A DNA stretch of 64,000 nucleotides from the NCBI RefSeq assembly GCF_000744885.1, contig NZ_JQMV01000003.1:1364001-1428000 (forward strand), written 5' to 3'. Under the pieces are notes generated by a model. The model did not search any database. It saw only the letters and a list, made by a program, of their open reading frames with translations, and was not told where the DNA came from. The number at the start of each line of letters is the position of its first letter. The first letter of the stretch is position 1. Below, piece after piece: positions 1 through 7,553 of this stretch. The translations under genes were made by a program, and so were the position numbers. This stretch comes from Thermus amyloliquefaciens (GTDB taxonomy: Bacteria; Deinococcota; Deinococci; Deinococcales; Thermaceae).

Positions 1-109
1 CGCCTTCGGCCCGGATAAAAAACCCCTCAGCATCGACCCCCAATCCTGCCACGCCTGCCATCAGGGAGCCGCCAACACCGACTTCGTCTTCAGCGCCTTC
101 CGGCCCTAA
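1..109 (+). CDS. Cytochrome P460-like protein, C-terminal fragment
   Basis: Only the last 35 codons lie in the window, read from base 2 to a TAA. They contain a c-type heme attachment motif, CHACH, followed by GAANTDFVFSAFRP. A CxxCH a few residues before an aromatic D-F/Y-V-F end is typical of the cytochrome P460 family, periplasmic hemoproteins that act on hydroxylamine or NO. The neighbouring nir and nor genes fit that assignment. The start and signal peptide are outside the window, so another small c-type cytochrome cannot be excluded. Confidence 0.6.
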   Translation, partial: AFGPDKKPLSIDPQSCHACHQGAANTDFVFSAFRP

Positions 110-173
110 GTGCCGGCGCATGGGGGGTTGCTGCCATGGGCAGGGAAGAAGGGCGATGAGGCCTTTCCGGGGT

Positions 174-201
174 CCCCGTCGTGGCGCAAGCCACGACGGG
201 G
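174..201 (+). repeat. GCAA-loop hairpin repeat, copy 1
   Basis: A perfect 12-bp stem, CCCCGTCGTGGC pairing with GCCACGACGGGG, is closed by a GCAA tetraloop of the GNRA type. It lies 65 bases after the stop of the P460-like gene and has no following T tract. Nearly the same element recurs at 23248-23275 and 28244-28269. In all three cases the GCAA loop appears in the RNA of the gene that ends just upstream, so it may be a 3-prime-end or termination element. Confidence 0.75.
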
Positions 202-217
202 TGCTTAAGATGGAGGG

Positions 218-781
218 GTGGGAGCCTCGCAAGGCCAAGGGGAGGAAAAGCTCCTCGCCCTTATAGAGCGCCTGGGCCAGGTGGAACGGGCCCTGCTCAC
301 CCGGCAGGCCTTCCACCTGGGCCTTACGGCCTTGCAAGCCCAGCTTCTCCTGCACCTCTCCGAGAGGCCCCGGGGGGTGGTTTCCCTTGCAGAACAGTTC
401 TCCCTAACCCCGGCCACGGTGAGCGAGGCCCTCGCCAGCCTGGAACGCAAAGGCCTTCTGGCGCGGACCAAGGACCCCGAAGACGGCCGGCGTTGGATCC
501 AAAAGCCCACCGAGGAAGGGCTTCGGGTGGTCCAGGCCCTAAAAGGCTACGCACGTCCCCTTCAACAGGCCCTGGGGAAGGTGTCCAACCCAGAGGACCT
601 CCTTTTGGGGCTCACGGAGGTATTGGCGGAGCTGGTGCTCCAAGGGACCGTACCCGAGACCGGCCTTTGCCTGACCTGCCGTCATCTGCGGCGGGAAGGA
701 GGCTTTTCCTGCGCCCTCCTGGGCCTGGCCTTGACGCCTTGGGACCTTCGCCTCGCCTGCCCGGACCACACCCCCGCCTAA
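218..781 (+). CDS. MarR-family regulator with C-terminal cysteine cluster
   Basis: A 187-aa protein starting at GTG. Residues of about 20-115 form a MarR-type winged helix, with recognition segment SLTPATVSEALASLERKGLL and a wing DPEDGRRW. The tail is unusual for a plain MarR protein: CLTCRHL near residue 145, then single cysteines in FSCALL and LACPDH, four in all with nearby histidines. This looks like a metal or Fe-S site. It stands alone between the P460-like gene and nirJ, so a role in sensing NO or redox state for the denitrification island is a fair guess. An SD-like GGAGG sits too close to the GTG to help, so the start is uncertain. Confidence 0.7.
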   Translation: MGASQGQGEEKLLALIERLGQVERALLTRQAFHLGLTALQAQLLLHLSERPRGVVSLAEQFSLTPATVSEALASLERKGLLARTKDPEDGRRWIQKPTEEGLRVVQALKGYARPLQQALGKVSNPEDLLLGLTEVLAELVLQGTVPETGLCLTCRHLRREGGFSCALLGLALTPWDLRLACPDHTPA

Positions 782-1908
782 CGCCTTGCCCCGGGAGCCT
801 TCCCCACACGCTCTAGCCACGCGGGAGGCACATAGGCACACCGGGGTTCGCTTTGCAGGTAGTCCCCGGTCTCGGCCCAAGCCCTGGCCCGGCTTCCCCC
901 GCACACGTACCGGTACTCGCAAACCCCGCACTTCCCCTTCAACCGGTCTTTGTCGCGCAACGCCTGGAAGAGGGGGCTATTCCGGTAAATCTCCAGGAGC
1001 GTCCTTTCCCGCACGTTCCCCGCATAGACAGGAAGAAAACCCGAAGGGGCCACATCCCCGGTGGCCGAGACAAAGACAAAGCCGTTGCCGTCCGTGACCC
1101 CAAGGCGGGAATGCTCCATGCCATCTTGGAAATACTCCCGGTACATGCTCTCGCCCGCCGCCAAAGCTCGGTCCTGGCCAACCCCTTCCCTGCGCCTTTG
1201 CAACACCACCCGGCGGAAGTGGTGGGCCTCGGTGGTCTTCACGTGGAAGGGGTAGGAAAGGGAAACCTCGTAAAGCCAGTGGAGCACTTCCTCAAACTGC
1301 CGTGCAGAGAGTTGCCTTAGGAGGGCCCCCCGCCCCACGGGCACCAGGAAGAAAAGGCTCCAAAGGACTACCCCTTTCTCCGCTAGGAGATCCGGCAAGG
1401 CCCGAATCTCCGGCCAGTTCTCCCGGGTCACGGTGGTGTTTACCTGGGTGGGAAGCCCCGCCTCCTTGGCCCAGTCCAAGGCCGCCAGGGTCCGGGCGAA
1501 GGTGCCCTCCTCCCCCCGGAAGGCGTCGTGGCTCTGGGGGCTGGCCCCGTCCAGGGAGAGGGCCAGCCGGGTCACCCCGGCCTCCTTGAGCTGGAAGACC
1601 TTCTCCCGGGTGAGGAGGGGGGTGGCCGCCGGGGTGAGGCCCACCTTGAGGCCCAGCTCCCGGGCCCTTTGGATGAGGACGGTAAGGTCAGGGCGGGCCA
1701 GGGGGTCCCCCCCGGTGAGGAGCAGGAGGGGCTTGGGCCGGTAGGTGGCCACTTCCTCTATGAGCCCCAAGCCCTCCTCCGTGGAAAGCTCCCCGGGCAG
1801 GGGGTGGGGCATGGCCGAGGCGCGGCAATGGCGGCAGGCCAGGAGGCAGGCGTTGGTCACCTCCCAGGCGACCAGGTAGGGGTACTGGGCGAACTCAGGG
1901 CGCTCCAT
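778..1908 (-). CDS. nirJ: Radical SAM/SPASM protein NirJ-like, heme d1 synthesis
   Basis: 376 aa. The N-terminal radical SAM core has the 4Fe-4S motif CLLACRHC near residue 18 and a GGDPL segment. The C-terminal SPASM region has CGVCEYRYVCGG and a final cysteine, binding an auxiliary cluster. NirJ removes two propionate side chains during heme d1 synthesis, and the next gene is nirS, whose product needs that heme. The ATG at 1908 is preceded by TACCCT six bases upstream, so the mRNA is probably leaderless, and an FNR/DNR-type box is centred 43.5 bases upstream. No other heme d1 gene (nirF, nirDLGH, nirE) is present here. A related SPASM family such as AhbC is the main alternative. Confidence 0.75.
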   Translation of the reverse strand: MERPEFAQYPYLVAWEVTNACLLACRHCRASAMPHPLPGELSTEEGLGLIEEVATYRPKPLLLLTGGDPLARPDLTVLIQRARELGLKVGLTPAATPLLTREKVFQLKEAGVTRLALSLDGASPQSHDAFRGEEGTFARTLAALDWAKEAGLPTQVNTTVTRENWPEIRALPDLLAEKGVVLWSLFFLVPVGRGALLRQLSARQFEEVLHWLYEVSLSYPFHVKTTEAHHFRRVVLQRRREGVGQDRALAAGESMYREYFQDGMEHSRLGVTDGNGFVFVSATGDVAPSGFLPVYAGNVRERTLLEIYRNSPLFQALRDKDRLKGKCGVCEYRYVCGGSRARAWAETGDYLQSEPRCAYVPPAWLERVGKAPGARR

Positions 1909-1942
1909 GGAAACAGGGTAAGGGAGCCACCACCTCCCCGGG

Positions 1943-1960
1943 CCATGACCGGGGTCAAGG
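1943..1960 (-). promoter_or_regulatory. FNR/DNR-type box upstream of nirJ (box A)
   Basis: On the minus strand it reads CCTTGACCCCGGTCATGG, an inverted repeat TTGAC-N4-GTCAT that fits the FNR/DNR half-site pattern with one base changed in each half. Its centre is 43.5 bases from the leaderless nirJ ATG, close to the -41.5 expected of a class II activator site. Near-identical boxes precede norC and the DUF542 gene. Confidence 0.7.
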
Positions 1961-2023
1961 CCAGGGCCGAACAAGGTTGTCCAGGGGCCCCAAAGCCTTT
2001 GGCCGCGGCGGTACCATGGCCCC

Positions 2024-2157
2024 ATGGGCGAGGCGGCCAAGGCCCCAAAGCCCTTTAGCGCCCAGCGGCCCGCGCCCGAGGGTGCCGCCTGTACTCGGAA
2101 ACGGTCAAGCTGAGGCTGGGAGAGGGCTCTTACCGGGTATGGGAGGAAGGGGGTTAA
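2024..2157 (+). other. Possible frameshifted small gene between nirJ and nirS
   Basis: Two overlapping short reading frames look protein-like. One starts at ATG 2024 with MGEAAKAPKPFSAQRPAPEG. The other, one base out of phase, ends LYSETVKLRLGEGSYRVWEE before TAA 2155-2157. Joined by one frameshift they would give about 44 residues. No family is recognised. This is the only coding-like signal in the 307-base gap 1909-2215, which otherwise holds box A and the nirS terminator. It could also be chance in GC-rich DNA. Confidence 0.2.
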
Positions 2158-2175
2158 GGCCCCCACGGTGCAAAC

Positions 2176-2199
2176 GGGGGGAGGCCTCGGCCTCCCCCC
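2176..2199 (-). terminator. Hairpin after nirS
   Basis: A perfect 11-bp stem, GGGGGGAGGCC with GGCCTCCCCCC and a two-base gap, lies 17 bases beyond the nirS stop. There is no T run after it on the minus strand, so efficiency is uncertain. Confidence 0.55.
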
Positions 2200-2215
2200 T
2201 GCTGGGCGCAAGGGC

Positions 2216-3826
2216 TCAGTAGATGTCGTAGGCGGTGTTGTACACGTTGAACTTGCCCGTGGGGGTGCGCACCCAATCCCCGGTGATGCGGGCCTTCTCC
2301 TTGAGGGTCAGGGCGTCGTAGACCACGATGAAGGTGGGGGTGTCCTTAGCGCCCCAGGCGGACACCCAGATCTCGGTCCCACCCTTGTTGAACTCGGGGT
2401 GCACCATGCGGGCCTTGAGCTCCTGGGCCCCGGGCACCTCCCAGCACTTGGCCACCTCCAGCTTGCGCTTGTCAATGGCGCAGAGGCTCGCCGCTGCTTG
2501 TGGGCTTGGGCTCATGGGGAAGTCCACGATCACCCAGGGGCTGTTGGGGTGGGCCTTGATGAAGAGGGTGCCGGTGTAGGGCAGGGTGATCCGCTTGACC
2601 ACCTTCCAGGCGTACTGGGGATGCTTCTCAGGGTCCACGCCCACCACGGTCACCTCGGGGCTACCGATGTTGCCCGTGGCCCAAACCGGCCCGTAAGTGG
2701 GGTGGTTCCAGTTGGAGCCGCGGCCCGGGTGCGGCCGCACCCCCGCCTCCACCTCGGCCACGAACTCCCGGGTCTTGGTGTCGATGACGATGAGCTTGTT
2801 CACGGCGTTGGCCGCCACGATGAAGTAGCGTTTCAGGGCCCAACCCCCGTCGTGCAGGAAGCGCTCGGTGTCGATCATGGTGATGGGCAGGGGCCTGCCC
2901 TTCATATGCAGATGGGAGTAGTCCACCAGCCAAGTCTGGCCCGACTCCTTGAGGTTTACGATCCATTCGGGGTTGAAGTGGCTCGCCACGATGGCGGCCA
3001 CCCGGGCTTCCGTCACCAGTTCCCCGGCCCCCTTGGCGTAGGAGATGGTGGAGACCATCTTGAGGGGCTCGAGGGTCAGGCCATCCAGGACCACCATGGT
3101 GGGCGGCCAGTAGCACCCCACCACCGCGTACTTGTCCTCGTAGCCCTTAAACTTGCTGGACTCAATGGACCGGGCATCCACGCAGGGCTTGGACTCGGCC
3201 ACCACCTGGGGTGGGTTCATCCAGAGGTCAATGAGGCTGGCCTTGCCGTCGCGCCCAATGGCCATGAAGTACCGCCCCGTGGCCGAGGAGCGCAGGATGT
3301 GGGTGGCAAAGCCCGTGGGCACGATGGTGACCAGTTCCTTCTTATCCCCGTCGATGATGGCCACCTGCCCCGTGTCCCGGAGCACCTGGCCGAAGAAGTT
3401 CTGCCAGTTGCGGTTATGGAGCGGTTTGGTGGGCCGCTTCTCCGGGGGCACATGCACCTTCCAGGTCTTCCGGATGTCCTCAAAGGTGAGAACGGGAGGC
3501 GCCGGAGGCTCCTCCAGGAGGAAGCGGGCCATGAGCTCAGTGTCCTTCTCGCTCAGGATCCCCTGCCTGCCCCAGTCGGGCATGCCCCCAGGAAGGCCGC
3601 CAAAGATGACCGCCTTCAGGTACTCCAGGCCCTTTTCCGCCATCTTCTTGGGGTCCAGGGCAGGCCCCGTGGCCCCCTTGCGCAACACCCCATGGCAGCC
3701 GGCGCAGCGGTCAAAGTAGATTTTGGCTGCCTCCTCCCGCTCCGCCGGGCTCAGGGGCGCCGGAGCCTGGGCCAAGGCTATAGCCCCCACCAGCAAAAAG
3801 CCCAATAAACCTAACCTCCCTTTCAT
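2216..3826 (-). CDS. nirS: Cytochrome cd1 nitrite reductase NirS
   Basis: 536 aa, a normal length. Residues 1-20 are a Sec signal peptide, so the enzyme is periplasmic and reduces nitrite to NO. The cytochrome c domain has CAGCH at 41-45. The eight-blade heme d1 domain follows from about 115, with the probable proximal ligand in GFATHILRS (H176), RPHPGRG at 364-370, KAHPNSP at 424-430 and the family end RTPTGKFNVYNT. In familiar NirS sequences the first distal histidine lies in a TSHLG motif; here the aligned segment reads TGNIG, so Asn386 appears to replace it. The ATG has a good SD, GGAGGTGA. It lies 125 bases after norH and may be cotranscribed; I found no FNR-type box directly upstream. 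Confidence 0.9.
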   Translation of the reverse strand: MKGRLGLLGFLLVGAIALAQAPAPLSPAEREEAAKIYFDRCAGCHGVLRKGATGPALDPKKMAEKGLEYLKAVIFGGLPGGMPDWGRQGILSEKDTELMARFLLEEPPAPPVLTFEDIRKTWKVHVPPEKRPTKPLHNRNWQNFFGQVLRDTGQVAIIDGDKKELVTIVPTGFATHILRSSATGRYFMAIGRDGKASLIDLWMNPPQVVAESKPCVDARSIESSKFKGYEDKYAVVGCYWPPTMVVLDGLTLEPLKMVSTISYAKGAGELVTEARVAAIVASHFNPEWIVNLKESGQTWLVDYSHLHMKGRPLPITMIDTERFLHDGGWALKRYFIVAANAVNKLIVIDTKTREFVAEVEAGVRPHPGRGSNWNHPTYGPVWATGNIGSPEVTVVGVDPEKHPQYAWKVVKRITLPYTGTLFIKAHPNSPWVIVDFPMSPSPQAAASLCAIDKRKLEVAKCWEVPGAQELKARMVHPEFNKGGTEIWVSAWGAKDTPTFIVVYDALTLKEKARITGDWVRTPTGKFNVYNTAYDIY

Positions 3827-3951
3827 GGCTCTCACCTCCGAGAAACAAGGATAGACCCATCCGAGTAGTACAGATGTCCTATGGCTAAAGTCCCTACAAC
3901 GTTCCGCCTCCAAGCGGCAAAAACCGGAGTCCGGTTGGGGCAGGCAAGGGC

Positions 3952-4248
3952 CTAAAGGGCGTGCTCCTTCTCGTGGAAGGTGGTCACCACCCACCACATC
4001 CCCTGGGGGACGAAGAGGTAGACCAGGGAGCTGAAGGCGATCAGGTACTTCCAGAAGGGATCCAGATAGTTAGGCAGGATCATGCCCAAAGCCCCCAGGG
4101 CCTGCAAGGCGGCGAAGAGATAGGAAAAGGTAACGATGGAAGGCCTTTCCAGCATCCGCCCCAAGGCGTAGAACATGGCGTAGAAGCCTGCGGCGGAAAC
4201 CATGAGCATGCCGTAAAGCATCAGGTCCCGCACCGCCTCACTGGTCAT
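3952..4248 (-). CDS. norH: NO reductase small membrane subunit NorH
   Basis: 98 aa with three predicted hydrophobic helices (about 10-30, 38-58 and 65-88) and a charged tail HEKEHAL. Its start overlaps the end of norB by 11 bases, matching the norC-norB-norH order known for Thermus cNOR. No cofactor motif is seen. The NorH name rests on position and size; the function of this subunit in NO reduction is not evident from sequence. Confidence 0.7.
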   Translation of the reverse strand: MTSEAVRDLMLYGMLMVSAAGFYAMFYALGRMLERPSIVTFSYLFAALQALGALGMILPNYLDPFWKYLIAFSSLVYLFVPQGMWWVVTTFHEKEHAL

Positions 4249-5671
4249 GGGCCCCCACCCCCTTTACCGCCCGGGCCTCACCCTTGCCGATGGTGACCAG
4301 GTCCCAAAGCAGGAGCAAGTAGCTCACCAGGAAGAAAACCCCGAAGACAAAACGCCAGACCATGCCGTTTTGGAACCAAGGATGCTGCTGGGCGTCGATG
4401 TAAGCCTGCCAGGTGCTACCCCCGATGGCCCGCTCCACCATGGTCTGGGTAAAGCCAGACACGGTCATGGCCGCAGACATGCCAAAGATGCCCACCACCA
4501 TCAGCACAAACGCCCACTTCCAGAGTTTGGAGTCAAAACGGGCGAGCTCGGGACGGCGCACCTGATGCAACGCCATGTAGATCACCGTGAGGATGGCGGT
4601 TACGTAGGCCCCAAAGAAGGCCAGGTGGCCGTGGGCCGGGGCCAGCTGGGTGCCGTGGGAGTAGAGGTTGATCTGGGGCAGGGTCTGCATGAACCCCCAG
4701 ACCCCGGCGCCGATGAAGTTGCCGAAAGCCTGGGCGATGGCCCAGAAGAGGGCGGGCTGGTTCACGGTGTGCATGCGGTGCATGCCGGCGTCATAAACCG
4801 CATGGACCACCATGGCCACCAAGGGTATGGGCTCGAGGGCGCTAAAGAACCCCCCCAGGCCCAGCCAGTACTCCGGGGTGCCGATCCAGAAGTAGTGGTG
4901 CCCAAGGCCCAGGATCCCGGTGCCGAAGACCAAGGCCACCTCCAGGTAAAGCCAGGTCTCCACGATGCGCCTGGGGGTCCCCAAAAGGTGCATCAGGGCC
5001 ATGGCCATGATGGAACCCACCAGCACCTCCCAGGTGGCCTCCACCCAAAGGTGCACCACCCACCACCAGAAGTACTGGTCCATGGAAATGTTGGGGGTGT
5101 AGTGCATCCCCGCCGTGTAGAGCCCCGCCAAGGCCACCAGGTCAAACATCAACACCGCCACCACCCCGGTGATGCGCTGGGCCTTCAGGGCCGTGGCCAC
5201 CACGTTGTAAAGGAAGATGGCCATCACCGCCACGATGCCCAAATCCGCCCAGCGGGGGGCTTCTATGTACTCCCGGCCCTCGGTGATGAGCCAGAGGGTA
5301 AAGGCGTTGCCCGGCCCATACTGCACGAGGAGATAAACCAAGACCACGATGCCCACCGCGGCGATGAGGGTGAAGAAGGCAAACCGGGCGAGCCGGATGC
5401 CCACCACCTCCCGCCCCAGCTCCAGGGGAAGGAACCAGTACACCCCCCCCATGAAGCCCAAAAGGAGCCAGACGATCATGGCGTTGATGTGGAGCATCCG
5501 GTTGGTCATGAAGTTAAGCTTGCCGTAGAGGAAATTGGGATCCAGGTACTGCCAGGCCGCCAGCAAACCGAAAAGGACCTGGGCCCCAAAAAGGGCCAAG
5601 GCCACCCAGAAGTACCAGAGGGCCAGTTTCTGGGACTCGTAGAGCCTTCCTTGCGGTAAAGCCTGGGTCAT
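4238..5671 (-). CDS. norB: Nitric oxide reductase subunit B
   Basis: 477 aa, about 12 membrane helices, of the heme-copper oxidase superfamily. It reduces two NO to N2O in the cytoplasmic membrane. Expected ligands are present: H61 in the first conserved helix, H207 with E211 and E215 in VVHLWVEATWE, the FeB pair H258/H259 in GLGHHYFW, and H347/H349 in APAHGHLAFFG for hemes b3 and b. The ATG is chosen from the SD AGGAGGTGG six bases upstream. It sits between norC, 10 bases before it, and norH, which it overlaps. Confidence 0.93.
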   Translation of the reverse strand: MTQALPQGRLYESQKLALWYFWVALALFGAQVLFGLLAAWQYLDPNFLYGKLNFMTNRMLHINAMIVWLLLGFMGGVYWFLPLELGREVVGIRLARFAFFTLIAAVGIVVLVYLLVQYGPGNAFTLWLITEGREYIEAPRWADLGIVAVMAIFLYNVVATALKAQRITGVVAVLMFDLVALAGLYTAGMHYTPNISMDQYFWWWVVHLWVEATWEVLVGSIMAMALMHLLGTPRRIVETWLYLEVALVFGTGILGLGHHYFWIGTPEYWLGLGGFFSALEPIPLVAMVVHAVYDAGMHRMHTVNQPALFWAIAQAFGNFIGAGVWGFMQTLPQINLYSHGTQLAPAHGHLAFFGAYVTAILTVIYMALHQVRRPELARFDSKLWKWAFVLMVVGIFGMSAAMTVSGFTQTMVERAIGGSTWQAYIDAQQHPWFQNGMVWRFVFGVFFLVSYLLLLWDLVTIGKGEARAVKGVGAHDQ

Positions 5672-5681
5672 GGTCCACCTC

Positions 5682-6347
5682 CTACTGCACACCGGCGAAG
5701 CGGTCGGGGAAACCGTTGGTATCTATCGCCGACATCCACTTCAAGAAGGCCACCAAGGCCATGGCCTCCTCATCCGTAAGGCCCAGGTTGGGCATACGGC
5801 GGACAGAGGTGGGATAGCGGTCCGGGTGTTGAAGCCATGCCGCCATGGCCTCCTCCTTGGAGGCCTTCCCGGTCATGCCCTTGACCATGGTCTCCCACTT
5901 GGGGTCCAGCCAGGCGCGGGTGAGGTCGGGAGCGAAATAGGCCCCGTTGCCGAGAAGGGTGTGGCAGTCCATGCAGTTGCGGCTTTGCAAGGTCATCTTG
6001 CCCTTGTTGACCAGAGCGTAAGCCTCCTCCTCGCTCCAAACCTTGCCGAAAAACCCCACCTCCTCCCCTATGACCGGGATATCCCGGCGCTTCTCGTAAT
6101 CCCGCTTAAGCCCGATCTCCTTGTTGATCACGGCATAGGCAGGAACCCGGGCCGAGCCTTCCCGGATCTGATTCAGAGAGTCAATGGTCAGATAGGCCAG
6201 GACGCCCGTCATGATCAGGGAGCTCACCACAGCCGCGTTGCGCCAGAAACGAGGCTCGAGCCATCCGGACCCCCGCGAAAGCCACAGGGTGAGGACCACG
6301 GTGGCGAAAAGGGCCCCGACGGTGGTTTCTATCCAGCCGATCTCCAT
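5682..6347 (-). CDS. norC: Nitric oxide reductase cytochrome c subunit NorC
   Basis: 221 aa. It has a hydrophobic N-terminus with two likely membrane segments (about 8-23 and 38-54), then a periplasmic cytochrome c domain with CMDCH at 125-129 and a likely axial methionine in RRMPNLG near 185. It passes electrons to NorB. The classical NorC has one anchor, so two helices are slightly unusual. First gene of norCBH. The ATG has a strong SD, AAAGGAGGG, and an FNR/DNR-type box is centred 64.5 bases upstream, consistent with a short leader. Confidence 0.9.
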   Translation of the reverse strand: MEIGWIETTVGALFATVVLTLWLSRGSGWLEPRFWRNAAVVSSLIMTGVLAYLTIDSLNQIREGSARVPAYAVINKEIGLKRDYEKRRDIPVIGEEVGFFGKVWSEEEAYALVNKGKMTLQSRNCMDCHTLLGNGAYFAPDLTRAWLDPKWETMVKGMTGKASKEEAMAAWLQHPDRYPTSVRRMPNLGLTDEEAMALVAFLKWMSAIDTNGFPDRFAGVQ

Positions 6348-6581
6348 ACCTTACCCTCCTTTCACCTCCAGCTCATAAACTCGGACATTACCAGCCTGGT
6401 TTCCATGACCTGGGTCAAGGGCGAATGTCCCCGGGGGGCTTCCCCGGGACACCCCTCTTCAGGCCATGGAACCCCTCCTCCACTACCTCTACCACCACTC
6501 CTGTCCCAGGCCTGGTTCACCGGGGGAAGGTAGTGCCCTTCCCCGCATCCCCCGGGGGACTAAATCCAAGGGAATTACTAT
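6348..6581. promoter_or_regulatory. Divergent control region between norCBH and the Rrf2-type regulator gene
   Basis: 234 bases without a gene. It contains box B (6403-6420) for norC and a likely norC -10 around 6373-6379. There is also an interrupted palindrome TGTCCC-C-GGGG / CCCCGGGACA at 6426-6451 and a GGGGAAGG-TAGTGC-CCTTCCCC hairpin near 6525-6546. An AT-richer tract just before the regulator start contains GAATTACTATG and may include its -10. The palindromes are candidate binding sites for the Rrf2-type protein. Confidence 0.5.
6403..6420 (-). promoter_or_regulatory. FNR/DNR-type box upstream of norC (box B)
   Basis: On the minus strand it reads CCTTGACCCAGGTCATGG, identical to box A except at one base. 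A TTTATG/TTATGA hexamer about 35 bases downstream could be the -10, which would put the box near -42 to -44. Confidence 0.7.
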
Positions 6582-7013
6582 GTGGACATGCCGGTGCGGA
6601 GCCTTTTGAGACGCGAAGAGTCCTACGCCCTTCATGCGCTTTTGTTGTTGGCAGAGGAACCGGGGCTTGGTGCGGCGGAAATCGCCAAGAAGCTCAAGGC
6701 CCCGCCCGCCTTCCTGGCCAAGGTGCTCTCCAAACTGGCCAAAGCCGGCCTGGTGGAAAGCCGCATGGGCCGGGCCGGGGGGGTGTGGCTCAGACTTCCC
6801 CTCGAGGAGATCTCCCTCCTCAAGGTGATGGAAAGCCTCTCCGGTCCCGTGGCCCTGGACCTCTGCGCCACCCTGGGGCGTTGCCCCACGGAGGAAAGGC
6901 GGGGGTTTTGCTACCTCAAGCCCACTCTGGTGCGCATGAACCAGGAGATCCGCAAGGCCTTTTCCAGCCTCACCCTCAAGGACCTCCTCCCCGAAGCGCC
7001 CCAGAGGGCTTGA
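6582..7013 (+). CDS. Rrf2/NsrR-family regulator
   Basis: 143 aa from GTG, or 141 aa from the ATG at 6588; MPVRSLLRREESYALHALLL is the usual Rrf2 beginning. The winged helix (about 10-65) has the AAEIAKKLKAPPAFLAKVLS recognition region. Three cysteines around residues 95-112, in LDLCATLGRCP and GFCYLK, match the 2Fe-2S ligand pattern of NsrR and IscR. It is divergent from norCBH and directly upstream of NO-defence genes, so an NsrR-like NO sensor is the best reading. Its stop codon lies inside box C of the next unit. Confidence 0.8.
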   Translation: MDMPVRSLLRREESYALHALLLLAEEPGLGAAEIAKKLKAPPAFLAKVLSKLAKAGLVESRMGRAGGVWLRLPLEEISLLKVMESLSGPVALDLCATLGRCPTEERRGFCYLKPTLVRMNQEIRKAFSSLTLKDLLPEAPQRA

Positions 7014-7023
7014 CCGAGGTCAT
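7010..7023 (+). promoter_or_regulatory. FNR/DNR-type box upstream of the DUF542 operon (box C)
   Basis: TTGACCGAGGTCAT in the context GCTTGACCGAGGTCATGG. Its centre is 43.5 bases from the ATG at 7060, exactly the same distance as box A to the nirJ ATG. It overlaps the TGA of the upstream regulator gene. Confidence 0.7.
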
Positions 7024-7059
7024 GGCGGGAAAACCCCTGGACGCCCAAGGCTAAGGGGC

Positions 7060-7260
7060 ATGGAGGGGATCACCCTGAACACCACGGTCAACGAGACCCT
7101 CCGGCGCTTCCCCAAGGCGGTGGAGCTTCTCAATGGGCTAGGCCTGGACACCTGTTGCGGCGGGGCGGAACCCCTGGGGGAGGCGGCCAAGGCCGCAGGC
7201 CGGGAGCCAGAGGCGGTGCTTCGGGCCCTGGAGGCCTTCTTAGAGGGGGAAAGGGCATGA
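7060..7260 (+). CDS. Ric/ScdA N-terminal (DUF542) mini-protein
   Basis: 66 aa. LNTTVNETLRRFP and LGLDTCCGG (C32, C33) are the signature of the DUF542 domain found at the N-terminus of the di-iron proteins RIC/YtfE/ScdA, which repair Fe-S clusters after NO damage. The hemerythrin domain is absent, so this is a stand-alone domain. It heads a tightly overlapping group of four genes under box C. The mRNA looks leaderless, as no SD of useful spacing precedes the ATG. Confidence 0.85.
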   Translation: MEGITLNTTVNETLRRFPKAVELLNGLGLDTCCGGAEPLGEAAKAAGREPEAVLRALEAFLEGERA

Positions 7261-7553
7261 ACCTCCTGGAGAAGGCCCGCTACGGAACGGTGCGGGGGGT
7301 TGAGCTCCTGGCCGACCACCCGGAGGTGCGCCTGGTCCTCTTCAGCCTGCAGGGGGGACAGGAGGTGCGGGGCAAAGGGGAGCCCCGGGTCCACCTGCTT
7401 TGCCTCGAGGGGCAGGGCCTCCTTTGGGCCGGGGAACGGAGCCTTCCCGCCACCCCCGGTACCCTCCTGGCCGCGGAGCCCGGGGAGGCCCACGGGGCCA
7501 AAGCCGGGGAGGGAAGCTTTCTGGTGCTTGGCATCATCACCCCCAGACCATGA
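7257..7553 (+). CDS. Small cupin-domain protein
   Basis: 98 aa. The start overlaps the previous stop (ATGA), which fixes it. The sequence has a cupin-like run of short strands with the second motif near PGTLLAAEPGEAHGAKAG, where glutamate and histidine could bind a metal. Cupin-2 proteins of this size often accompany DUF542 proteins in denitrifiers. The function is unknown; a role in NO or metal handling is inferred only from position. Confidence 0.65.
   Translation: MNLLEKARYGTVRGVELLADHPEVRLVLFSLQGGQEVRGKGEPRVHLLCLEGQGLLWAGERSLPATPGTLLAAEPGEAHGAKAGEGSFLVLGIITPRP

Noticed and set aside
2168-3808. Very long open frames on the opposite strand of nirS, norB, secA and other genes
   Set aside because: They mirror the GC-rich codon use of the real genes, contain His/Gly/Pro-rich low-complexity sequence and match no family.
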